Made by a program: the position numbers and the translations under genes | Notes under the pieces: generated by a model | Databases searched by the model: none | Seen by the model: only the letters and a program-made list of their open reading frames with translations | Told to the model about the DNA's origin: nothing | Source of the DNA: Anadara kagoshimensis | Taxonomy: Eukaryota > Mollusca > Bivalvia > Arcoida > Arcidae | Reading direction: 5' to 3' | Assembly: GCA_021292105.1 (NCBI GenBank) | Contig: CM037874.1 | Coordinates: 54,790,540 to 54,854,539 of the forward strand | Length of the DNA stretch: 64,000 bases | Shown here: piece after piece, positions 1 through 12,200 of the stretch | Position numbering within the stretch: position 1 is the first letter of the stretch | Layout of the letters: each line of letters starts with the position of its first letter

Positions 1-260
1 CCTTGTAGACTCATGGTGAGTAAAAGTTATATCTGTTCCGTCTTTTGTTAATGCTAAACCCAGATATGTATTTGGAATTAGAATAACGCTAAAATAGAAA
101 ACATATACACCAGGTATATTACGAACGAATGTGCCGGTTGGTTGGTGATAATCATTTCCTATATTCGTCACAACAGTCTTAAAAACAACAGTCTGATGGT
201 ATCCAAGATTAGTCCTATCTACAACATCTTTTACTGTAAAGGCAACCTGTTTTGGGGGAT
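1..260 (-). CDS. C1q domain exon (partial) of a secreted C1q-domain protein
   Basis: The minus strand encodes the start of a C1q globular domain. Typical features are an AFTV strand near the start, the segment GNDYHQPTGTFVRNIPGVYV, where the PGVYVF core of C1q domains is evident, and then YFSVILIPN. The exon begins after a TTATTTACAG acceptor (exon start 260) and joins the upstream exon in phase 1 (G|AT gives Asp). It continues past the left edge, so the C-terminal half of the domain is not visible. C1q-domain proteins of molluscs are secreted lectin-like recognition proteins; binding of microbial surfaces is known for the family and only inferred here. Confidence 0.85.
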
Positions 261-510
261 CTGTAAATAAAATTGTATTCCATATAACCATATATTATCA
301 ATATTACAAAATGTTCTTATTTAAAGTGTTAAAATATAAGGAATAAGATATGAACCCCAAAACAAAATGTAACATTAATGGAGTAGTCGAAAATGTAACT
401 ATTTACGCTGAAGTTATCAACGACGACGACGGCGCCAACAGACTTACGATATATATATATAGGTAGTCTCGAAATAACAAAAGCGTTATTGTAGTGTATT
501 ATTTACTCAC

Positions 511-1026
511 CGATTGCTCTTCTTGGTAAGTTTTGAGGAATAAATGAAGTTTTAACATTTTGGTCGCCTCTTCCTTTAATTGCCATCACCTTCTTTTTGT
601 GATCAGCAGCAGTTTCCTCAAATCGTCCACCAATATTTTCTCTTAAAGTATCATTGTAGGAATGGTTAATGTTTTCTCCACTGTTATTGTGTCTCTGTTC
701 TTCAGTACCCTTTTCTTGCTGAGTTAGAGCAGGTTGCTTTGTAATTCTTTCGACTTCATCTAGCCTGAATTTTGTCTTCAACAATTCATATTCCAAGTTA
801 ACATATCTCTGCTCCATCTTGGCATATTTTCCTTGCAGATCAACTGTCTCTGGAGACCTTTATTTTTCGTTTTCTCATCTATAAACGATTTTTGTAGAAA
901 ATCTACTATTCGTCTAAGCTCTGTTAACTCAGACTTGCTGACAAAATCGACATCACTTTTTGCGAAGTGAAAAATCCAAACAAAAACGCAGATAATTATT
1001 ACTGATCGCATAGTTAACAAGACCAC
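511..1026 (-). CDS. Signal peptide and coiled-coil exon of the C1q-domain gene, with a frameshift
   Basis: The exon starts at Met at 1026 (MVLLTMRSV; a second Met five codons later is equally possible). A hydrophobic signal peptide (IIICVFVWIFHFAKS) is followed by a charged heptad-like stretch (ELTELRRIVDFLQKSF). Around 835-860 the frame shifts: the first frame carries on as LQRQLICKE while the second supplies KMEQRYVNLEYELLKTKFRL, also coiled-coil-like, down to RRAIG and a CG|GTGAGT donor. A coiled coil before a C1q domain is a common layout in molluscs. The break could be a one-base deletion, an assembly error or an allele-specific pseudogene. No intron of credible size could explain it. 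Splice phase to the C1q exon agrees (phase 1). Confidence 0.7.
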
Positions 1027-3253
1027 AACTGCCTTAGATAAAGAATTTGTGAGCTTTTAAATGTGTGCCAGCAAAATTATCTTAAGCACGTTGGTTGAAT
1101 AAAGACAAAACACAATTCTTTTATCGAAAAGTTTACTGGTCCTAGTAACGATGAATTTTAATAAAAAAAAACATATCAGTTTATGTTCAAGTGACAATAC
1201 ACAAGAAAAACAATAAGGAATATCGAAAACTTAAAGTTAGTGAAAACACGTGAACTTCCATCGGCGACGTAAAGTCGGGTACTCTGGAAGGGTAAGCACA
1301 TATTCTTTATCTAGCTACATCGGCAAGGTGTGAAAATGAGAATGAAACAAAGTTAAAGTTACAGGTAAACAAGTTAATTTAATATGATGTTCCATGTTCC
1401 TTTTACACAATTTTGATTACACACGTGGCGGATGTAGCTAGCTAAACATGAGATGTTTACTCTTCCGGAGCACCCGGCCTCACTTCCCTGGTGGAAGTTC
1501 ACGTGTCTGACCTGAATTATCAGTTCTATACTTTGCTTCTGGATTGTGATTCGGACATGGATTGGTATGATTGTTTACAACTCAAGTTGGAATAAAAACA
1601 AACATACAATTTCATGTTCAAACCACAATGCTAATCCAAAGTAAAACTTTTGAAGCTGCAAAATAAGAAACTGTGTTTACTTTTACCATGTAGCTCAATA
1701 AGTAGAGCACCAGATAGAGTTAGTGTTCTGTCTGGGACATGTTGTGACCTTCAACATTTTTTAGTTGTTACTGACTTATGGGATGAGAGGATAATGGACC
1801 GATAAGGTTGCTGCAAACTCGATTTGTTAGTAGGCTAGAGTACTTAAAAGGCGCGCACTAGTACAAAGTGGGCATATGAATAAAACCAACACTAGTCATG
1901 GAAACACCGGGTAGCCTACTTTGAAGTGGCAACCAACAGCACGCACCACAATGTAGATTAAAGTTTGTAGAAGCAAGCCAAAAGGTTAAAATCTACTAAT
2001 AGGGGCCTAGTATTATAAATACTTTTATATGAATATTTCATTATTTAATTTAAAAAATAACCAAACAAACAAACTAGTTCATGTCCAATTCACAATTTAA
2101 AAATTAAAGTAAACACCTAAAATAAATGGTTGATGAGGTTAAACAATTAAACTTCCACAATGCAATGAGGTCGTATGAAATAAACAGCGTCATGTAAATC
2201 CGTCATGTGTGACTGTGTTATTGGATTCGACTGTTGTCATTAAGTGAATTATGTAACGAATAGCTTTTTATCTTATTTATAAACTTTAAATATTACACTG
2301 TATTTTAATTTGAAAAAAAAACGACGCTGTGGAATTTGAGAAAGTGTCATAATTTATCGAACCAGTGACAGAGAGATATGATTATAAAAATTAGAAAATC
2401 TTAATTATATTTATATAAAAATATACAACAGTGTAAAGTTAAATATTTTAATAGCTTCTGATTACAATTATATAAGAAACAGAGATTCTTAAAAATAGTT
2501 GAACTGAACGTGTCACAGAAATAAAAATATCTTTCCCCTTTTAACTGGAGATCAACGCATTAATGCAATATTGTATTTGTCAAAAGTTATAACGTTCTCA
2601 AAGCCACTTACTAATTAATACTCAAAGTCTTCTTCAGTAATTGCAATCAGAAATAATGCTTATGATATCAAGCATTGTTCAACTAGTCTCTTCTACACTG
2701 TACGTCATTCTAATGTGTCTATGACTTATCACTCAATAGCGTGATCACATAAGTAACTTCTGTTTCTTTCGTTTTAATCACTTCAAATCACCACATCTAC
2801 ATCTCGGCTCATAAACGCATTAGTATCAACTTTCTAAATTTAATATGAAATTCACTATCTTGATCACTCTATCGTTTTCTACACGTCTGCTATATTGCAA
2901 CAGTCCCATAAAGAAAAGGTGTATATCTTTTCTTTTCATGAATGAAGTAAAACATACATAACTAGAAAGGCTGGTATCATTACATAACTAGCTTTATGTC
3001 TGTAATACAATCGACTTATATATTTACTTCTAATTTAATGAACCAATGAGGGTCATCTGGTGTTGATATGTATTAACGTTTTTTTTATTTTTGTAAGTTT
3101 ATAATACGATAAAAACTTATAAATATAATGAAATGCAAATGTATACTCTTAAGTTAAACTTTTCACAGACATATCGTAGTTAAGGCATTGAAAAATTAAG
3201 CATAAATACGTTCGTTATTTACATCGTTTTGTTTTGATTTATCATCCGATATC
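1027..3253. other. Intergenic spacer with decayed repeats
   Basis: No credible exon is seen between the C1q gene and the 3' end of the Cys-module gene. The stretch holds diverged copies of the retroelement-end repeat in both orientations (about 1170-1400 plus, 1388-1575 minus, 1590-1680 plus) and otherwise AT-rich sequence. A tRNA-like promoter remnant (agctcaataagtagagcacc) near 1690 suggests an old SINE. Confidence 0.5.
1388..1575 (+). repeat. Retroelement-end short repeat
   Basis: This is a copy of the most frequent short repeat of the window. Diagnostic pieces are the CCGGAGCACCCGGCCTCACT block, GTGGAAGTTCACGTGTCTGA, and the end CTTCTGGATTGTGATTCGGA. It is in the same orientation as the RT element copy at 50720-51130. 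Confidence 0.75.
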
Positions 3254-3274
3254 TCAATATCGCCATCCAGGCAT
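3254..3274 (-). CDS. Terminal coding exon of the Cys-module receptor
   Basis: After a CCTATTTCAG acceptor, phase 0 reads MPGWRY and stop. This fits the Tyr/Gly-rich end of the preceding exon. Another frame of the same exon is open longer (CLDGDIEISDDKSK...), but it needs phase 2, which the preceding exon does not supply; a missed microexon could change this. Confidence 0.5.
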   Translation of the reverse strand: MPGWRY

Positions 3275-6200
3275 CTGAAATAGGAAAAACAATCTTGCAT
3301 AATGACATTGGCAATGAACTCAAGCAAGTTAAATGGGCCGACTGATTCCTGAATAAATTTTTCAGTTGTACGGCCAGATCTATATTGAAGGTGTTTAAAA
3401 AAGAGATCAATCAGCCGATATAATAATATATGTTACTTGATCGTAGGCATTACATTTCAAGTCGACATTAACATGGCATTTTATATTTAAGGTAACATTC
3501 TATTAGGATAAAAACTAAATAGTTCCCATTGTGAAATGATCAAAACAAACATATTACTAGTAATCCATATCTAAATCACAATCCAGAAGCAAAGTAAAAC
3601 CTTTGAAACTGACAAGCTTGGTTAGACACGTGAACTTCCATTAGGGAAGTGAGGCCGGGTGTTCCGAAAAGATAAGCACATCCTGTGCAAAATATACTCA
3701 CGTAGCCGTACATCCCATTATTAAAAGCCATATTATCATAGCCTTCTGTACCATACCAATACTACAAACATAAAAACAGTAACAAATATAGATGCGAATA
3801 TACGAAGGAGTAATGAAGGTTGTGGAATTTGCATGAAATTTCTTTTTTAATATATATTTAAAACAAACTGATGCAAATGGAATAGTAAAAAGTAGAAAAG
3901 TACGATTACAAAACCATGTACTTTCTACAACAGCAAATTCAATCAAGAAAGCAATACAATATAAAACAAAATTGGCGATACACAACATCGAGAAAAATTA
4001 GCAAAACAAAGAAAACCAGGAAAACAAAAATGACCTTATCACCTTGCTTATTTTACAAAAAAGGGGTTCAAAAACAAAACACCTATAAAACTAACGCTCC
4101 TTATAAAATATGGAAACAAAAGCTTATAATCTTGATTTCTTGTACTTCTAGATTACATCTGCATTCATGAGTGCAACAAAGGCGTGTAAATAGATATTTA
4201 TTTCTTTTAATGTTTCTATATTCTCGTATGTAGTTAATTGAAAATAATAACTATCTTGTGCATTTGTTATTTATTAAATGTCATTATGAATCTTTGTATT
4301 TAGTTGTAGGAGAATTATTTATTTTTTACCTGTCTTGGATCTCTGAATCTATCGGGACGAGACATTCCTGATCTATATGAAGTCTGAAATAAAAAAAGGT
4401 CAGCAATTTTAATATTATGTTGCATTTTATTAAGAAGACAAAAACTCAACAAAAATAAATCATATATGCAAAACATGTACATACTTAAAGATGAAGCCAA
4501 CGGCATTGCAATTCGAGCAGAACACGAATGATAAAGATAGAAAGACAGCATGCCTTTCGTAAGCACTCGATCTCAATTCCGTGGTGGAAGTCCGCCTTAG
4601 ATTAACAGTTCAAAGTTAATTCCTTGCTTTGAAATTGTGATTTGGACATGGATCGATATGTTCGGTTTTGACTGATAGCTATGCTGCACTACAAAGAAAA
4701 CATTCTAATTCCTGTCAAAACTACAATACAAAAGCAAAGTAAATACTTTGAAAATGGCAAATTAGGTTAAACACGTTAACTTCCACCAGGGAAATGGGAC
4801 CGGGTCATTTGCAAGTTTGAGCGCTTTTTGTTTAGCTAGCTACAATGCTGAACATGTAATATAAACTTAAAAATGAAAGGACATGGAACTTTGGGGCGTC
4901 AAATTTAGGTTTTGTGTGATATAGAGACATCATACTTATCAACAATATCGTACTGAGGATCACATGTATAGGCTTACAGTACAAATGCTGAAACAGTTGA
5001 TCATTTCTTTATGCAACTTTTTTAGATTTAATAGTTTGTCTTTGCGTTTTGCAAATACTTACCCTGCTTCGTTGAGAATGTGATGAATTATGCGACTTCT
5101 TAGAATGTGATGTTTTTGTTGATAACGCCGATTTTGCAACTGATCCATTTTTCATTGTCAATTCCTTCAAATAAGAAATTATTGTACTTGAGAATTAGTA
5201 AGATTTATTGCAATGTAAATGTTGATATCATTTTTATATCTGGCGAAAAGAATGCGTATTAAATAATATACCAATGTTAATTTTACAGCACTAGACGGCC
5301 GTTTCATCACTAGAGCTTGGACCAAAATTGTGAAACTTAAATTCTAAAAAAATATTCAAAAGACCCAAATTTATTTTACAAACTTTGGCTAATGAAATAC
5401 TTTGCATGAAGTGAAGTGCTGCGGAAAGGTATACACTTCATCCGCCAAGTTGAGAATAAAAGGAACATAAAACTATATAAAATCACCATCTAGATTCATA
5501 TAACTATTTGACAACAATGTTCATTGCAATAATAAAATGATAACCTTATAGCTTAGCCACATATTTTAAATGGACGTCAATAGTATATCAATATATATAA
5601 AACAATCTTTTACAGTTATCACGGTTCTAAAATATGTATATTTTCGGATGACCTAATCTCAATATAATTCCTACCTCCATACTTCTGTCTTTGCTGTATC
5701 GACGTGTGTTGTTCTGTAAATAAATAGTAGTAGTCACATATCAATTGATAGAATATTAACTTGGAATAATGTGTTTGTTACCTCGCCACATTACCATCTT
5801 AATTTTATAATTTTTTAATATGCCTAATGACGAACCTTGTCATATTTATATTTTTAATAGGCTCAATGAAGAAAACTTGTCATATGAATTCACAAGACAG
5901 TTTTTATTGACGATAGGCATTAGCAAATTCTATATTTCTCTTTTTAGTTTTCTTGCTTGAAACAATGCCATGCCTGATCCTAAAATCATAATTTTATTTC
6001 AATCCAAACTCGCAGACCTTTTAGTTACATTATAACAGTTACAACCTTACAATTGAAAGACAAAAGATCAATTTATTTTAGAGTAAATTCAACAATTTTT
6101 AATACGTCCGTATAATAACACAAGATAGAAACGCTTAAATAAGATGTAGAAGACTACAATCATGATGACAAAGCACTATACTTTCGATGTGTACTTAATT

Positions 6201-9200
6201 TAGAAAAAAATAGCTCGCACCTTGTGTGTACTCTAACTATATTAAAGCTATTATATATTTTAATGGCAGAAAATTACACACCAATAAATAAGTAGCTATT
6301 CCAGTATGTAAGCAGTTTTTTCTTTGATGATTTACTCAAAAACTGACATATAAGCATTTTGTGTCGTAAAACATTTCCGTAATGAATAATCACAAGAACC
6401 TATTAAATGGTATCTCAAATTCTGTTTTATGTGGGTAGATGACTTACCACTATATTGTCTACGAGTTTGACATCTGCCAAATTTAATACAGGAACTGTGT
6501 GTTTGTGCTGCTTCAATTCTAAAGAAATACATAAATACATGGTATTTCTTCAGAACATATGATAAACAATATATATGCGTACCTATAAATTGTTTTACAA
6601 AACATTACAATTAGGTAAACTTTGACAGTAAACTTTTTTCTTTTATTTTTCTCTCACTAGTTTAACGTATTTGCATGGAGTTTCAATATATTCTTTTTCT
6701 CGCCGGCATCTGATTAAAGGTAACACGTTTTCCAAAATGATTACTTTGCTTTTTAAATTGTGATTCGAACATGGACAGCTATTTATAACTTAATTTTAAG
6801 TCTTTTCTCTTATATTTCTTTCAATCGTTTTCATGTTTATACATATAAAAGCTGTCTATATACCCTCTCTCTTATACAAAATACACATAGTTTAAAAGTA
6901 TTTATTATCAATTGTGCTGCTCAGTGTAACCTTTCCACACAGCGCAATGCGAATACTACATTAAAAATAATAACCTTCGCATCTATGGACTCATTATTAA
7001 AAAAACACACACAAGTCACTTGGATTATATTTAGATACATGAATTGTGACAATACATTTTAAAAATTGAAGTTTAAAACATGCTATTCCTCACAAATAGA
7101 TTTTTTCCATTAAAGGGTCTTCAAATATGTTTTGTGATTTGAGCTCTAAGTTTTAGATACATCTCTTTCTAAATGCAGCTTCACATTCATTCCCTTGCAA
7201 CAACATGTTCATGTTTACTATCTTTGAATTTACTATCTTTAAAATACACTGATTTTCTAATAATGTTTTATTTTACATACCATTAGAGGAGTTATCCAAC
7301 CTATAAAAATAAAACCAAACATTTTGAATGACGACTTTATTATGAACATAAGCAACAAAACACAAATTCTAATCAAATTATGTAATAATATTATCAAATT
7401 TTCATTTTCATTTTTTTTGGTCAAAATATTACATACCTGTGCATGAGGACGCAGTGATATATTATGGTGTGATAGAAAAATATATTTGATTTCAGTATTA
7501 ATAAGAAACAATCGATCCACTAAACGATCACACCGTCTTAAAAACAGTTTTACGCATTGTAATACAAAAACATCCAATGCACTATATTATGTAGGATTCT
7601 CTAATACGCTAAAATATAGGTATGTATGTAAGGACAAAACGCATTTTTACTTTTCAAACTTATAATGTAGTATATGATGACATCGTTAAATACATATAAA
7701 TTCATAAAACACAAGACGGCCGTTACAGAATACAATTCTTCATTAGTAGTGCCTGGACCAAAATTAATAACCAAAATTGTTTTCAAGATTTTGAAAAGAT
7801 ACCCAAAGGACCAAAATATATTTTACCAAATTTAGCTAGGGAAAAACATTGCATGAGGAAGTATACCTTAGTTTTTTGAGGAATTTCAAATTTTACCTAG
7901 CAGAAAATATAGACAATAGTATATTTACTTACAACAAAATAAATAATAATGTTTCATGAAAATCAACATGCAGATCTTTTACATGCGAGTTTTAGAAACC
8001 ATCGGTTCAAGTAGGCTAGGTAAGTAGGTAGGATGTATCTAACAAACGAATGAGAATAACATTGACATGTCCTTTACTGTCAAACGTTTAGCAATTTTAA
8101 CTCTCTATATGTCATTTCCATTCTCTGTTGTCATCTGTACTTAATCAGATTGGTTATGGTATGCTTTTCACAGTAATACTGTTTTTAATTGGACATAATC
8201 AGATACCTCCTTTGTTCTATTAAATGATCACTTACGTGGAAATGTCTATCTCTTTCTTTAAACTTTTACTAGCCTTTCCTAAAAAAGCACAAAACATGAA
8301 TTTATGAATTTTATACGTTGTTTTATTATTATATTAGATCATACATCGTGTTTTTAAAAGAAAAACAGTTTTTACTGTTTAAATTCATATAAATAAATAA
8401 TTGGTTAGCTGACTCTTAATGGTAATAGAACTCAGTTAACTTAGTAAACGTTGCCATGAGAAAATATGATCCATATGATAAAATTAATCAAACATACAGA
8501 TACAGGTGAATGTCCATATCAAAAAGCAAAGTAAAAACTTTAAAAACAGTCAAATTACGAAAACCCTTAGACTTGAAATAGTGTAGTGAGGTCTATAGAG
8601 TCACAATACTAATCGATATCACTGTGATGACAGCCATAATTTTAAGGTCTTGATAATTTACTTACCAGCAGTAGATGGTTTGCGGCAATATCTCATAACT
8701 AAAAATATGATAACAGCAGCACTTAGCAGTCCACCTAGCGCAGCAACAACAAAAATGGCGATCCTTCCTAAAATAACGTAACACTATATTAAAACAGACA
8801 TATTATTCTGTGTACAAATCACAATCCCAAGGCAAAGTAAAAGCATTGGACCCCCCACATCCACCAGGTTTTCCGGGTGCTCTAGAAATTTAACATGTCA
8901 TGATTTTAAAACAAAATTATAAAAGATCCATGTGTAATAAAAATTTAGGGGCTCATGTAAATAGTTGAATCATATCGGGATGTCTTCATATAAAAAGTCT
9001 CTATGATTAAACATTGTAAATAGTCTCGTTAGGAGGACTTTTGACTTTTCACTAATATGCATAATTCTGTAAAGATGTACTAACCAGCACTCTGTTCACT
9101 GAATAAGTTGTTGTCTGTCTGTTCTCCTACTTCTAAATTACATACAAATAAAATAGATATCACACACAAATTAGTATATTTAACTTTGAAATTTGTAGTT

Positions 9201-12200
9201 TTTCTAAAAAAATGCAAACAGCAATAAATTACCATGAAGATGTCAGAAGAATTTTCTTATTTCTTCGATTTGTATAATATTATCTCTAATGCATAATGTT
9301 ATACGCTATATCGTATATATTTCTGAGATGGCACAAATTTAATCGATGATAAGGATTTATTATAAAATACATACATCAGATGCACAAATTAGTGCAATTG
9401 TGTTAATATATTGATGGTATCTCTTGTTTATCGGTTTGTAGTGATGTTTTAATCAAAAACAAACATACTTGTGATAGCTAAAGCAAATTAGTTCACATCG
9501 TCTACAAAAAGTAATTTGAGGGACAAATCAATCCACAATCCTTGATACTAATTCCAAACTTTAAAAATTATTTTTACTTACCCTTAAAATTGTATTGACC
9601 ATTGATAATCAAAAACAAACATACTAATCCATGTCCGAATTTCAATCCAGAAGCAAAGTAAAAACTTTGGAACTGACAAGTCAGGTCAGACACATGAACT
9701 TCCAACAGGGAAGTGAGGTCGGGTGCTCCGGAAGGGTTAGCACCTCCTGTTTAGTTAGCTACACCCGCGACGTGTGCAATCAAGTCAGTTTTTTTTGTTT
9801 CATATATCTTTTGAATAATTCATTCCACCATGTTTATTATTTTTATCTCTTTACACTTTATTTCGAAACATCTAGTAGTTTAATGGAATACACATTTTGT
9901 CACAAGTTAAACAGTCAGTTTTGGGTTCATTTTTCTAAATAATAATGTTTTTGATAATACTGCCATTAAATACAAAAATGTCAATTAGATTTTTTACTTA
10001 CCCGACACCTGCAATACATCTACTATTTCTAAAAATAAAATAAATTTTATGATCCATGGTTACACTTTATCCATATAGTACTTTAGTACATTTTGGTTTG
10101 CCAATACACAATGTAAACAAAACTGTTTTGTAATTTTAACATTTTTGACAATCAAACAGTTTTAGACAGTTATTGTCTATCAATACTTGAATCATTTTTT
10201 GGAACCGAACACATTGTAGTTTGTTTCTCGAACTTTCGACGTCATTTTCCTATATGACGTCACAATATACATCATAGACGTTTCTACCTTCATGACAATA
10301 CGTCGTAGAAGCAAGAGTATTCAGACGAGTAAATGACGTTAAATTTCTTAATTATTGGCAGACGTCAGATTCTACCTCAAAACACTTCATTCATGTGCCG
10401 TTGATGATTGACAATAACACGGACCCAAAACTATCTACACTATCTTTAATTATAATAAGCAGTTCAATTTATACTATTACAGTTCATTATCATATATCCA
10501 TGAAAGTGTATAAAGAGAGTTAAAATGTGTATGAAAAGTACCAAAAATGTTCTAGACTGTACGTAGTCTCCATATCTGTTTTTATTGACAATATCCAAAT
10601 AAAAATTAAAATGAAGAGTGCTTTTAAAGTGTCATGTTTTTTAATTTCCAGCAATATTCCTTTTCTCGGGTTTCTATGTCAGCTCATGATATTATAAATA
10701 ACTCTTTTACCAATCAAAAACAAGCATACGAATCCATATCCAAATCACAATATAAAAGCACAGTAAAACCTTTGGAACTGACAAGTTAGGATAAACACGT
10801 GAACGTCCACCAGAGAAGTGAGGTTGGGTGCTCCGAAAGGGTAATATAATAGAATTCTTGATTGAAGCACTATTATTTTAGACAATAAAAGTAAAATACC
10901 TTTGCATTCATTTTCTCGAACTGTATAGCCTTCTTCACACTTTTCACACGTTACGTGAAGACAACCTATTTTTACTTTTACACAATGTTCCATTTTTACT
11001 TTAAATGATGGACATCCTACAGAAAAGGATAAACGAATGAGTTTGAACATAAAAAAATAGGCTGTGGCGTATTCTGGTAGTCACCAGGAAAATATAACAC
11101 ACGCTAAAATATAATTAAGTTTAAAATAGAAACATAAGCGCACAATATGTAAGCAAATATGTAACATTTAAAAAATCAATCACTCATGACAATCTTTGAA
11201 CAATAACCAAGACCAAATTGAAAAAAAAAACAAATCATGGGTTATGCAATAAAGCCCATACAAGAGATTGCATCGAAAAAGCAAAATACAAAATGTTAAA
11301 AAGTCAAATTAAATCGCGGTATAGATCATGTTAATTTTATAGAAGTGAAACATGATGGTTTTTGCATTATGTTGAATTACCAAACAACAGTTATAAAATT
11401 TTTCTGTGCAATCAATATTTACTGATGATAATTTTAAAAGAAGTTATAATGGAAAAATCAAGTTGGCGACTGACAATCAAAATCACTCGCCTAGCTAAGC
11501 TGACATATACAAACAATACAAGAGATACAAATTTGGCTTAGAATGTCTTTATGAAACAAAAATAAAACGTCTAAAATAACGTCATACAAAATACTTACTA
11601 ACACATTTCGTTTCACTACTGTCGAGCATAAATAAGTCTTTGCATGATGTACATATACTAGATTCCAGACTTGTACATTTAACACTTGCACAATTTGCCA
11701 ACGGCAGGCATGCTAAAAAAAATTATAACAGAATTAAATTTATGTGACTAAACGTGGCTTATTTTAAAAACGGGAAATCTAACTTTGGAACATGGTTTTA
11801 GGGCCAAGTTGTGACTTTTGCAAAATTTATCAAACCTATGCATTCACAATTCTGAAAATTCAAGACTCTTTCAGGGAAAAAATAAAACAACTGTTCCATC
11901 CCCTTGTTAGATTTATAATCAGTGATTTCATAGAGTTTACGTTTGTTTTTCTTTACATAGTATTACATAAAGTTCTTTTGGGGTGTACATTATTTTTTGT
12001 GTGCACTGCTGTATAACATTGTACATGTTCTCCAGCTATTGTTTTATTGTAACAAGAATATAAACGTGTAGGGAAACATAGGTTTTTCTCTATAGAACCG
12101 GATATTTCATCATTTCCTGTTTAGTTTCGAAGTTTTAGTTTGCATTGTTATGTGGACATGGATTTGCTGGTTTTAGTCAACAATTAACAATGAGGTTAAT

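Noticed and set aside
6760-7062. 100-codon plus-strand open frame
   Set aside because: AT-rich composition, no homology pattern, and it opens inside a retroelement-end fragment.
7430-7490. CACAG|GTATGT donor beside the microexon
   Set aside because: No usable acceptor upstream, and the tail is already in frame with the 20-nt exon at 7281.
9585-9607. A donor-like AAGG|GTAAGT that might end another stalk exon
   Set aside because: No acceptor lies upstream in the remaining sequence and a retroelement copy begins at once. The stalk is in frame without it. It may be an exon destroyed by the insertion, but this cannot be shown here.
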